From the NCBI GenBank assembly GCA_973895155.1, contig OZ316892.1, positions 13,020,001 to 13,084,000 of the forward strand: a DNA stretch of 64,000 nucleotides. Direction: 5' to 3'. Made by a program: the position numbers and the translations under genes. The notes beneath the pieces are model-generated. The model was not told the origin of the DNA. It worked only from the letters and a program-made list of their open reading frames with translations, and searched no databases. Positions 11,081-18,918 of the stretch are shown piece after piece; positions within the stretch are counted from its first letter, which is position 1; every line of letters begins with the position of its first letter. The DNA comes from Marsupella aquatica (taxonomy: Eukaryota; Marchantiophyta).

Positions 11081-12118
11081 TGCGGAATATCATCGACCAC
11101 AATGGTAAAATGAGAGTGTCGTGATAGTTTTAGTTTCTTATTTCACCGCTTCTAAGAAACTTCAACAAAGAAACCACCATATGACAATTTGAATTCCAAT
11201 TTCATTACCGTTGATGCAACGGAAAAGTGACCAAAGAATGGCGGCGGATGACCATTGGAAGCAAAATGTTTCCATTAGTTTAACGGCATCTTCAGCAATG
11301 GATATTAGTAGCGCCAAGCGCTAGCAAAAATTTCTTTTTTCATGCCACACAATAGGTGGAGATGAACGCAAAAATACGACAAGATGAGAGATATATTTAC
11401 CCACAACATTGATAGCACTTGGCGCTATTATTAATAATACATATTCATGTGTCCAAAAAGTGAAGAACTTTACGACCATTGTTGTATTTAGGGAATGAAA
11501 TGGCATTTCAGAAATGATTTAATAATAGCATCGGGCGCTATTATGTTCTGGGCTTATTTTTATGGTAAGGGACCTTAATATCTCCCAGCGTGATTATGGA
11601 AATGTATGAAACTTAATGGTGATTTAGGTGTAATTTCTATAATAGCGTCGGGCGCTATTATACAGACTTGTCCGCTGTTGTGACCCAACGGATATTTATA
11701 ACGATAACTTCATATCTTAGTGACTGTTTTATCCCTAAAGTGGCAAAGATTTAGAGACATCATTTAGATAATTTTGGTTCTGTTAATCATGACCGTTTAG
11801 AACATGTGACATGTGTCTCTTTCTTGTTGGTGTTGTCGCTCTTTTTGCTGTTTCTTTTCAGATCATGAAAAGTAAATATTTAAGTTGATCGACAATCTTT
11901 GATGGAAAGATTGTCGATCTTACATGTGAAAGGCCAATTCAATATGTCCGATCATGTTTTGAGATTTGCTGTCCTCTCTGTCTTCCGGGAAAGAACGTGC
12001 TCCATGTTGTCTGTTTGCGACATGGAGCTCATCTATCCGGTCGCAGGATAACGTTGCAGACCTCTACGATTGGCTGAGAACATTCCCAACCTTACCGCCT
12101 TCTACTCTTTATCTAGAG
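11081..12118. promoter_or_regulatory. divergent intergenic region of transposon with four palindromes
   Basis: This gap separates the transposase start (minus, 11080) from the first ATG of the ParB-like gene (plus, 12119), so both promoters should be here. Four of the 15 palindromes are grouped at 11309, 11413, 11526 and 11643, spaced 104, 113 and 117 bp. A short inverted repeat, GATCGACAATCTTTGATGG...GATTGTCGATC, lies at about 11888-11918. I could not define a TATA box with confidence. Part of 11966-12118 is open in the frame of the following gene but has no ATG, so an upstream exon is possible. Confidence 0.5.
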
Positions 12119-12828
12119 ATGGACAATACTTCTCCCGGTAATTTTGAGACATCCGAGACTTCATTCTTTGGTTCTGTATACACTCGGGGAGTTACACGCT
12201 CAACTGCATCGCAGTCGCTTCGACATATTGGGCAGACAGTTCCAAAGCAGAAACAAGGAGCCATGGAGAATTTCAGCAATTTTGTGATGGAGGACGGAAG
12301 CGAAGGGGCTCTGTCGATGGGTGATGTGATCGCAAAACATGCGATGTCGTTTGAGACTGATTTCAGAGGAGAGCCTAAGGATCCCCCCCGTATACCGCTT
12401 TGTCGCTTAGTCAACATGGAAGTTGTTCAGACTCTGTAGAAGGAGAGCGCTTCGATCGAGAAGCTCAGAGATTCATTTTGGAGTTCTGGTTACAACTCCT
12501 CCATAGGGATGTGGTTCTATGTGCAACCCGCTGATTTTGAAGGGGTTATCCAATTCTGCACACTCAAAATTCGTGAGAGTTGGGATGCTATATGGGTTTC
12601 CCAGAATGAGAAATTTGAAGCGGACTGCGAAATGGATCCCGATTTTCTTGTCTTCAAAGACAAGATGTTTTGTGTATTTGACGGGAATCATTGTCTCTAT
12701 TCCTGGTTACAGATCACGGACGAAAACCCCAAAAATATCAAGTACCATCCTCGTGTGCTTTGCACTGTATTCAAGGGAGATCGAGGCTCTCTCATCGAGA
12801 TTGAGGCTGCAATGCACACAGTCAATCA
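12119..12828 (+). pseudogene. ParB/sulfiredoxin-like domain exon with DGNH motif
   Basis: The start is placed at the ATG of MDNTSPGNF. The fold signature begins with RIPLCRLVNMEVV, passes a TAG stop at 12437-12439, and continues in the same frame with SIEKLRDSFWSSGYNSS and then FLVFKDKMFCVFDGNHCLYSW. ParB-like domains carry DGxHR at this spot; here the Arg is Cys (TGT, one C to T step from CGT). The stop is likewise one C to T step from CAG. The domain is known in bacterial partition proteins, nucleases and phage-type ParB-methylase fusions, where the core binds or hydrolyses nucleotides. The donor CA|GTAAGT ends the exon. Confidence 0.7.
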
Positions 12829-12928
12829 GTAAGTTCCATCATTTTCTTTCATTGAATGTCAAAAAGAATGAATATTTTTTTCAATGTTTGGCTAGCGCCT
12901 GGCGCTGATGATTTCCGTTTGGTTTCAG

Positions 12929-13682
12929 ATTGGGACAAGCCGTGGTAGAACCGTCATGGATCTTGGATGCAGATCAAATCAATCAAATTCTGTCCCATGA
13001 CCTTGATTATTATAAGGCAATCATTGACACAGGAAGCTTCAAACGATTCAAGGCGATTCAAGCGAAGACAAGGAAAGGCTCTTGGTATACCAAGAAGATG
13101 CCTTTGGAGGCTCTTGTTTACATCTTGTGTGAGAACAAGATCAAGTCATATTCTCTCCAGTTCAAAATGGACATGGCAACTGCAAACTCTCAAGGAAGGC
13201 CATGGTCAAAGGAGGAGGTCGCTAAGCGTCACGCAGCGATGATGAAGGAGGCCACAAAGGAATGGAGCGTGAAGACCTCAAAGATTACTCCTCTCCTAAG
13301 TCCTGAATTCAATAATTTTCTGTCAACTTGTGCAGAAATGTACACTCTGACAGAAAAGAACAAGCGGGAATGGAAAGCAGAGTCCGTTGTTTGTACAATG
13401 GATCGTGCTCGACTCTTCATTGCTTTCTCCGCTTTGGATCCGAAGTTGCGTTCTACTCTTCTTGTGGCACATTGCACACCTGAACTTCGAAAACAATTTT
13501 TCCATCCACCTAGTGTGAATGACGAACCTGTGAAGCAATGGTGTCATACATGGCACATGTGGAGTTGGATAGAAGGAATTGCAATAGGGATGTTGCAGAC
13601 TGCTCTCAGGGAGATAAGTAATCTGATCAGTTATCAGTCACTTTCATCAGTGTACCTGATATCAGCTGCCACCTCATCTTAG
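12929..13682 (+). CDS. helical middle segment following the ParB-like domain
   Basis: It joins the previous exon in frame (CA|A, TTG) after an acceptor TTTCAG, with one palindrome (12893) inside the intron. About 200 residues are rich in Lys and Glu and look helical (EEVAKRHAAMMKEATKEW, EFNNFLSTCAEMYTLTEKN). No domain is recognised; it may be the linker or DNA-binding part that follows ParB-like cores. The open frame runs to a TAG at 13680-13682, but to reach the next exon in phase it would have to leave at a weak donor such as 13540/13541 or 13558/13559. Confidence 0.5.
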
Positions 13683-13789
13683 AGAGGCCGCCAAGTTGCG
13701 ATGCGAGAGGAAAAAATGAAGAACAAAAAATCTTGAATTTTTCTTCAAAATTTGAAGGAAAACCTCTCTTTTTTTCAAATTTTTTTTCG

Positions 13790-14110
13790 CCATGAGACAT
13801 CCCTACCGTACGGACACCTATCTCGGCGAGCCCAGCCGAGATGGGAAAAAAAAAAATTCAAATTTTTTTGGGGGAAAATTTTTGGTTTTTTTTTTCCCAC
13901 ATTTTTTTGGATCCGTACGCCCCATCTCGGCGAGGCCAGCTGAGATGGGGAAAAAATCTTCAAATTTTTTTTTTTTCAGAATTTTTTTGGATTTTTTTTC
14001 GGTCCGTACGCCCATCTTGGCGAGGTCAGCCAAGATTGAATCAACCTCGGCTGCCCAACTAAGATGAGCGGAAGTTCGAAGGCCCCATCTCAACTCCTCA
14101 ACTGAGATTC
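13790..14110. repeat. tandem hairpin repeats in an intron (ATCTCGGC...GCCGAGAT)
   Basis: Three clear units of about 90-104 bp each contain a CCGTACG segment, a hairpin with stem ATCTCGGC and loop GAGSCCA, and a long A/T-run spacer. The hairpins are at 13820-13842, 13921-13949 (11-bp stem) and 14014-14036. Two weaker derivatives follow at about 14043-14066 and 14083-14108. The A and T runs create open frames on both strands (13752-14093), which I regard as artefacts. Confidence 0.8.
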
Positions 14111-14154
14111 TAAAATTTTTGAGATAACTGATGATGTTGTGTACCCCCTCTCAG

Positions 14155-14804
14155 GCAAGTTGAATCAATCATGCCTCCCGAACGACTCGTGACAAGAGGA
14201 GTAGATACTTTTGATGGTTTGGTCCAGAGCATTTGTAATGATTTCAGAATTTACGGAGATATTGTGAAGGCCAAGTTCTTCAACACAATGTGGGCTTCAA
14301 AGTATGGGGAGAAAGAAGATTTCACTACACGAAACCAGAAGCGGGCAAAGAGATATGTTTATCGGTTCTTCATGTCCATGGAGAGCGTTTTGCCTGAATA
14401 CTTCTGGGCTTACCCTCCTGCATTCCAGAAGTGGTCTGTCATGGATGGGGATGCATTCAGCGAGGTTTACAGTATGTATCCGACAGATGGAACCAACCCT
14501 CCGCGTGACCTTTCTGAGTGGGAGAGAGAAAACTGTCCATGGTACCTCGATACTGATAAGTGGGATACACCTTTTGATGAATTTGAGAAAGACTCCTTTC
14601 TGAAATTGTCCAAATCTCTAGTTCCTCGCAAATTGCTGTCAGAAATGAAGGAAGGTTTAGTGGGAGATGTTGAAGCTTCAGCGGTTGAGCTTCAAAAAAT
14701 TTGCGAGACAGAGGTCACACGTGTTGACCGAAGCCGAAAGCCACGCGCGAAAGTAAAAATGGATACAGGATTGAATAGCCCGTCGACACGATCTGGAAGA
14801 AAAC
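14155..14804 (+). CDS. exon of transposon ParB/methyltransferase gene, unknown domain
   Basis: An acceptor CTCTCAG precedes GCAAGTTGAATC. About 215 residues include FFNTMWASKYGE, RYVYRFFMSMESVLPEYFWAYPPAFQKW and DLSEWERENCPWYLDTDKWDTPFDEF, rich in Trp and Tyr. The end is basic (RKPRAKVK ... SGRKRK) and looks like a nuclear-localisation or DNA-contact segment. The donor is AAAC|GTAAGA. No family is recognised; it may be a target-recognition domain placed between the ParB-like core and the catalytic part. Confidence 0.55.
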
Positions 14805-14983
14805 GTAAGATGTTCAACTTATTGTTCTTCTGGTTTTTTTCATAGTTTTGGTTAGCGCCAAGCACTACTTTGAAATGTTAGATAGATACTCATAATTCTG
14901 TTCCAATTTATGTATACATTGGATGGCTAGCGCCAGGTGCTGGTATAGTTTCCTTTATTAATTTCTATTCATACTTTTTATAG

Positions 14984-15677
14984 GGGGAAGAAAATCAGAG
15001 GGAGAAGAAACGCAAGATGCAAAGACGACCATCACCCCAGAGCTCCGAAGCAAACACGGAGGCTGCTAACGCCTTGGAAGAACAAACTCCTCCAACCAAT
15101 GCCAACATATCTCGTCCTGTTGATGCCACGAGCACAAGGAAAAAGAAGAAGAAGAACCACGATCTTGGTTCGATTGCGTCCACCGAGGTCCAACGAGAAG
15201 TTGGTCGATTCAATTCAAAGGTTAGCCGTCATAAGTTTGTTGAGTCCAGTGTTATGGAATTTTTTGAATCTGTGTTTACAAATGAGACCAAACCCGCATG
15301 GGTGATGACTGTTGAAAAGTGGGGGAAAGACTTAGTGGCACTTGGTCTTCGCGAGAAAGGCGTTGTAAGGGGAGGGAAGTTAAGAGCGTTTGGGGTAGAT
15401 GCGGGGTTTGTGTATTTACCAACGGGGCTAAGACCTTCTTTGCTTCACCGGAAGTCGCCAAAGTGGAATGTCCCGGATCACCGAATTGTAGGTTCCTTTT
15501 TTCGGGCCATGGACCCATTTCTAGCCGATGATGGATTGTTAGCAGTTTGCACCTGGGGAGTACGACCAGATTTCCCAAGTTATTTCCGCAAGCCAAGAGT
15601 CCCAGAAGTTCCAGTGCCTGAAAACACTCAACGTTGTAATGGGCGTCCCAATGTACATGGCCAGAAGCGATTGTCAG
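14984..15677 (+). CDS. N-terminal half of amino-methyltransferase (motif IV side)
   Basis: After a Lys-rich linker (TSTRKKKKKNHDL) the frame shows FFESVFTNETKPAWVMTVEKW, DAGFVYLPTGLRPSLLHRK, then DHRIVGSFFRAMDPFLADDGLLAVCTW. The last segment fits the helix and strand that follow motif IV in beta-class amino-methyltransferases (RxLxxGGLLAVxTW type). The catalytic [DNS]PP[YF] motif expected just before is not seen; YLPTG is the nearest match, so catalysis may be lost or the enzyme divergent. The intron that follows holds two perfect palindromes (15711 and 15793). Confidence 0.6.
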
Positions 15678-15853
15678 GTAATTATCCTCATCTTTGATTA
15701 TCTTTTTGGCTAGCGCTTGGCGCTAGTCATATATTCAATTTCACGGTATTGAGTTTAGGGTTAAAGTCTTTATTTTTCGTCTGGTTTTTTGGTAGCGCCA
15801 GGCGCTACCCATGTCCCTTGTTATATATCTCATTTTTCTTGCTTACTTCACAG

Positions 15854-16430
15854 GTTTTCACCTTAAGACTTGACATCTTCAGTCGGGTTACATCGAAAGT
15901 CAGGGTTCCAAAGGATGTAAAGTTTAAGCCTTTGTCTGTAACTGAAGACCCTTCAATCACGAATCTCATTGGATTGCAAAGTCTCAAGAATGATCCTTCT
16001 CCTGAAGGTGCATTTGCTGGGAATGCTCGTCTGCCTGTCGGCTTCATGCAGTCTGTCCTTGAGTTAATTACGCATCCGGGAGATATTGTTATGGATTGGA
16101 CGGTTGGTTCTGGGAGCACATTTGTTGCGGGTGACTTCTGTGGCCGTTTCATTCTTGGGATTGAAAATCGCAAGGAATTTGTGTCCATTGCTGAAAAGAC
16201 GTTCAATGATCTTCTTCTCCCCAAAGAAGTGAGTGAGGCTGGTCCGAGCAAAGACCAGGGGAAAAAGTTAAGGACAAAGTTTGTTCTGTTGTGAATTTTG
16301 ATTCCGAAGAAGAAGAAGCCGATGTTGGTGATGTGGATGGTGGTGAAGATGTAGATAATGTAGAAGAGAAGAAGGAAGAGGGGAATGCAGAAGGAGAAAC
16401 GGATGATTCAGATTCCTCAGAGTAATGCCC
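15854..16430 (+). pseudogene. C-terminal half of amino-methyltransferase with SAM motif I, plus acidic tail
   Basis: The frame has ARLPVGFMQSVLELIT, HPGDIVMDWTVGSGST, FVAGDFCGRFILGIENRK and EFVSIAEKTFNDLL. This is the motif X, motif I (normally DPFxGSGTT) and following R-x-x-G-I-E block of N4-cytosine/N6-adenine DNA methyltransferases in permuted order; the FGG-type SAM-binding Gly residues are kept. A TGA at 16292-16294 ends the frame after a GGGGAAAAA run. One base of slippage there opens an acidic run (DSEEEEADVGDVDGGED...) up to a TAA at 16423-16425, so a one-base indel is likely. Confidence 0.72.
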
Positions 16431-16526
16431 GTAAGCTCCTTCACATTACATTACTATTTGTTTTCTTTGTTTTGTTTCAAACACATCAATTAAAGCCACG
16501 TACTTAGTGTTCTAACCAACTCGCAG

Positions 16527-16821
16527 GTCCGAGTGGAATCTTCGCGAGAGGTTTCACCTACGAAGGAAATTTTCAAGGAAGGTTCTCATTACCCCGGAGA
16601 AACCATTTGTATTGCCTTCCTACGCCGAGTATGCCGCTCGCAAAGAAGAGAGCAGGAGAACCCTGACTTGGGAGCATAAAGGCTTGCAATTGAGACGAGG
16701 TTCGGATCAGAAGTTTATCCATCATCCTTTTGTCGACGACATGGCACGGAATGAATTTGTAGACGATGAAGCAGAGTCTACAGATAGATCGGAGAGTAGT
16801 GGGTCAGAGTGTGCAGATTAG
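16527..16821 (+). CDS. last exon of methyltransferase gene, basic then acidic tail
   Basis: An acceptor CTCGCAG starts the segment and the donor at 16430 (CCC|GTAAGC) keeps it in the same frame as the acidic tail, past the TAA at 16423. It encodes LRERFHLRRKFSRK, SYAEYAARKEESRR, and ends acidic (VDDEAESTDRSESSGSECAD). No domain is recognised. If the TAA is a true end, this would be 3' UTR; the clean phase match argues that it was coding. Confidence 0.45.
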
Positions 16822-16833
16822 ATTTGATTAGCT

Positions 16834-16882
16834 TAGATTAGATTAGATTAGATTAGATTAGATTAGATTAGATTAGATTAGA
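16834..16882. repeat. (TTAGA)n pentanucleotide microsatellite
   Basis: About ten uninterrupted TTAGA/GATTA units directly after the last stop of the methyltransferase gene. Confidence 0.95.
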
Positions 16883-17308
16883 GTTTCACCGTTTGGTCAA
16901 TTCCCCCCTCCAAAATAGTAGCGCCCGATGCTACTTATTATTCATATGACGTGAAGCTGGATTAAGACAAGGTGGGCAATGTATGATGTTCCGTATATCC
17001 TTTTAGGAGGACAAATGTACTGAAATACTTAATTCAACAGAAGTACCCGTACAAGTGTTTGTTTCCCTTCCGTAATGTCATTGCCTGTGGTACTCATTGA
17101 TCTCAATGGACTGGTGTTTTCTCTGTATGCGTGATTGAAACGGAAACTTTTTCCCTTGCTCGAAATTGCATTGTTAGTCATTTCATTTAGACTCTCCCCT
17201 TTCGTCCCTCTCCTTTTGACAATTTGTAGGAGCTCTTGGAGGCCTTTGCCATTTACGCTTTTCGGTGTCAAGTCCTTTGAGAGACAAAAAGTCATTCGTG
17301 TAGTGACC

Positions 17309-17779
17309 ATGGACAAAGGGAAGCAGGTGAAACAAGAGAGGACTTCCCGCCTCACAAAGTTTGAGGGCAAAGCATCTGATGGTGATCTGTTTCCGAACTT
17401 CCCAATCGAAGATACTACTCACTCTGAGACATCGACTGAGCGGAATCGACTGTGGCTAGCCTCCGATGAGGGGATAAGTTTCCGATCAAAATCTATTCCT
17501 TCTACTCATTTATCGCCTCCCCGGTCTTTTCGAGAGCGTTTCTCTATTCACGATCCGGACCCTTCTGATCACTATGGGGTTGGAGGGACGCAATTTTTTA
17601 GGGACATTCAACAGTGGACTGGGCGAGTTGGATTCTCTTATTCGAACATATCAAATTGCAAGCTTAGGAGTCGCCTTCCAGGGCCGCATTTTTTTGCTGA
17701 GCGGGAGGATGGATTTCATCAAGATGACGATCGGTTCAATGCAGGACTCGATGATGAGTGTGGATCGTTGACATCCTGA
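17309..17779 (+). CDS. small unknown ORF on right flank of transposon
   Basis: From the ATG of MDKGKQVKQERTSR the frame encodes 156 residues: charged, with many Ser, Pro and Asp (IPSTHLSPPRSFRERFSIHDPDPSDHYG) and an acidic end (HQDDDRFNAGLDDECGS). It looks like a disordered protein. The open frame extends upstream to 17135, but that part contains a likely 3' splice site (TTTGTAG at about 17230) and a hydrophobic shadow, so I prefer the internal ATG. Palindrome copies flank it at 16919 and 17816. Confidence 0.4.
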   Translation: MDKGKQVKQERTSRLTKFEGKASDGDLFPNFPIEDTTHSETSTERNRLWLASDEGISFRSKSIPSTHLSPPRSFRERFSIHDPDPSDHYGVGGTQFFRDIQQWTGRVGFSYSNISNCKLRSRLPGPHFFAEREDGFHQDDDRFNAGLDDECGSLTS

Positions 17780-18278
17780 TCTTTAGGAAGTCTTTTTGCA
17801 CACTCTCGTGATAGATAGTGCCCGGCGCTATCGCTATTAAGAACAAAGGAGATAGGATTTTGTTTGTTCGGGATGTTCAGTTTGTAGGATACAGCTTTTT
17901 AGTTGTTAAGTCGATTCACTGTTCGCAACATCTCTACATATTCTGGAGTTTAAAGTTGTAAGAGGTATTGTCACCTTGCATAGCTTTTATTCCACAATGA
18001 CACTCACTAGTCGGATTTAGGGATTTAGTGGCAAAATGACACTCACTAGTCGGATTGTATGTCAATGACAATGAGTGTCTTGGGGATTAGTTTGTTCTTA
18101 CCCGACCTCCTAGATGTTTTGGATTCTGTGACACCTTTTTTTGGAGTAGCGCCAGGCGCTACTAATACATGGAGCCATTTTTCTCAGGCTTTACTTTTGA
18201 ACTTCGTTTTATAACTGTTCTCTCAAACCCTATTTTTATTGATGGATGGCGAATGTTCAGAGTATAACCCCGTCTTCT

Positions 18279-18333
18279 TTTACTGTTATGTTTTCCTGTT
18301 TCCTGTTACTGTTTCCTGTCATGGAGAAAACCT
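18279..18333 (-). repeat. right terminal inverted repeat
   Basis: Read on the minus strand it begins AGGTTTTCTCCA, then TGACAGGAAA (plus-strand 18312-18321), followed by two more CAGGAAA copies and CATAACAGTAAAAG, mirroring the left end. The repeated core suggests several transposase-binding sites at each end. Confidence 0.7.
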
Positions 18334-18342
18334 CCCACGAAC
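18334..18342. repeat. 9-bp target-site duplication, right copy
   Basis: CCCACGAAC, identical to 6693-6701, directly right of the transposon end at 18333. Confidence 0.88.
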
Positions 18343-18485
18343 ACCAAGGAGACACCATTCAAGTGAAGACAATTGCGAGCAAAGACAACCATGCAGATTT
18401 ATTCACAAAAGCCTTGACTCTAGCACTACATACTATTCATTGTCAAGGCATAGGCTTAGGCAAACTATCAAAACTCAAAGATTAA
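18334..18485 (+). pseudogene. copia RNase H, 3' part, beyond the inserted transposon
   Basis: The frame resumes with a segment containing VKTIASKDNHADLFTKAL, the conserved end of the copia polyprotein, and stops at 18483-18485. If one of the two 9-bp copies (6693-6701 or 18334-18342) is removed with the DNA between them, the reading frame is continuous with the left part. This is direct evidence that the copia element was there first and was split later. Confidence 0.85.
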
Positions 18486-18700
18486 AAATAATACTTAACT
18501 CTAGATAGCCATAAACTTTCATACTCTTATTTGTAAAGGTGGTTGTACTCTTTCCCTCGCATGAGTATGAGAGGGTTTTAATGAGGCAACACCTCCATAA
18601 GAACAAAGTACAAAACATAAGACTTTTGTTGGAGGACTTAACTAACATAGAGTTGCTTGCATTACTCCCCTGATTACTCCCATAATACAATCAAGGGGGA

Positions 18701-18918
18701 GTGTTAGAATACCATAGTTAAGTCACTAGGGTTACTTACCTAACCCTAGTTAGGAACCTTGTAACCCTTCATACCATATATATACATCCGAGGGAGAAGT
18801 TGGATTACAGTTGGAGATTATCACACAACCTATGAGAATAGAAATAGAATTGAGTAATAAGTGTCCATCTACTTATCCATCCAAATCCACTTCTTTGTTT
18901 AAAGGGGTTACTAAAACA
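18701..18918 (+). repeat. 3' LTR of the copia element (approximate end)
   Basis: A purine-rich CAAGGGGGAG tract is followed directly by TGTTAGAATA, the usual polypurine tract then TG start of a copia LTR. A TATATATA stretch lies at about 18776. The end is placed at ...AAAACA near 18918 only because it ends in CA; with no 5' LTR in the window to compare, the right border is a guess. Confidence 0.6.

Larger units (their letters stand above)
12119..16821 (+). pseudogene. transposon-borne ParB-like plus amino-methyltransferase gene (multi-exon, decayed)
   Basis: Exon-like segments are 12119-12828, 12929 to about 13540-13682, 14155-14804, 14984-15677, 15854-16430 and 16527-16821. They run in one direction and most have GT/AG borders. 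The predicted product would combine a ParB/Srx-type fold, a helical middle part, a methyltransferase in the permuted (motif IV before motif I) order, an acidic tail and a basic/acidic end. Splicing 12828/12929 is clean. At 14804/14984 and 15677/15854 the donor phase is 1 but the acceptor phase is 0, so either small indels have happened or the exon borders differ. In-frame stops occur at 12437-12439 and 16423-16425. It may instead be two or three adjacent genes rather than one. Confidence 0.65.
6892..18161. repeat. dispersed family of 15 copies of a 15-bp palindrome, TAGCGCCNGGCGCTA
   Basis: Copies start at 6892, 8914, 8971, 11309, 11413, 11526, 11643, 12893, 14853, 14928, 15711, 15793, 16919, 17816 and 18147. 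Each has two 7-bp arms around one central base; full copies include 11309, 15711, 15793 and 18147 with small centre differences. Variants are mostly C to T or G to A (for example TAGCGCCAAGCACTA at 6892 and 14853, TAGCACTTGGCGCTA at 11413), as expected from deamination at CpG. All copies are outside the exons I infer: in introns (8914, 8971, 12893, 14853, 14928, 15711, 15793), in the divergent intergenic region (11309-11657), or near the element flanks. I found none outside 6702-18333. Confidence 0.9.
6702..18333. mobile_element. 11.6-kb Mutator-like DNA transposon carrying a ParB-like/methyltransferase gene
   Basis: The borders come from the 9-bp duplication and the resumed copia frame. Imperfect inverted ends share TGACAGGAAA about 14 bp in from each terminus, with extra ACAGGAAA-like copies behind. 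The content is two divergent units: a transposase on the minus strand (8240-11080) and a ParB-like plus amino-methyltransferase gene set on the plus strand (12119-16821), with small unknown ORFs at each flank (7189-7569 minus, 17309-17779 plus). Fifteen copies of a 15-bp palindrome are spread over its noncoding parts. The 9-bp duplication and DDE fold favour a Mutator-like or related superfamily (KDZ/Zisupton-type elements are an alternative). The copy carries nonsense codons and frameshifts and is probably no longer autonomous. Confidence 0.85.
2240..18918 (+). mobile_element. Ty1/copia LTR retrotransposon, decayed and interrupted
   Basis: Domain order is gag with a CCHC knuckle, aspartic protease, integrase, reverse transcriptase, RNase H, which is the Ty1/copia order (integrase before RT). 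The internal region runs from about 2240 to 6701 and continues at 18334-18485 after an 11.6-kb DNA transposon. A polypurine tract at about 18686-18700 precedes a 3' LTR beginning TGTTAGAATA. No 5' LTR is seen in the window. The reading frame is broken by in-frame stops (for example 2456-2458 and 3990-3992) and several frame changes, so the copy cannot encode a complete polyprotein. Confidence 0.85.

Noticed and set aside
13752-14093. Phe/Lys-rich ORFs on both strands
   Set aside because: They arise from long A and T runs in the hairpin repeats within an intron.
12119-16821. Bacterial contamination or chimeric assembly as source of the ParB/methyltransferase genes
   Set aside because: The region has plant-type introns, A/T-run repeats and is bounded by a target duplication inside a plant copia element.
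6892-18161. CRISPR-like array from the repeated palindromes
   Set aside because: Spacing is irregular (57 bp to over 2 kb), repeats are only 15 bp, there are no cas genes and the host is a plant.
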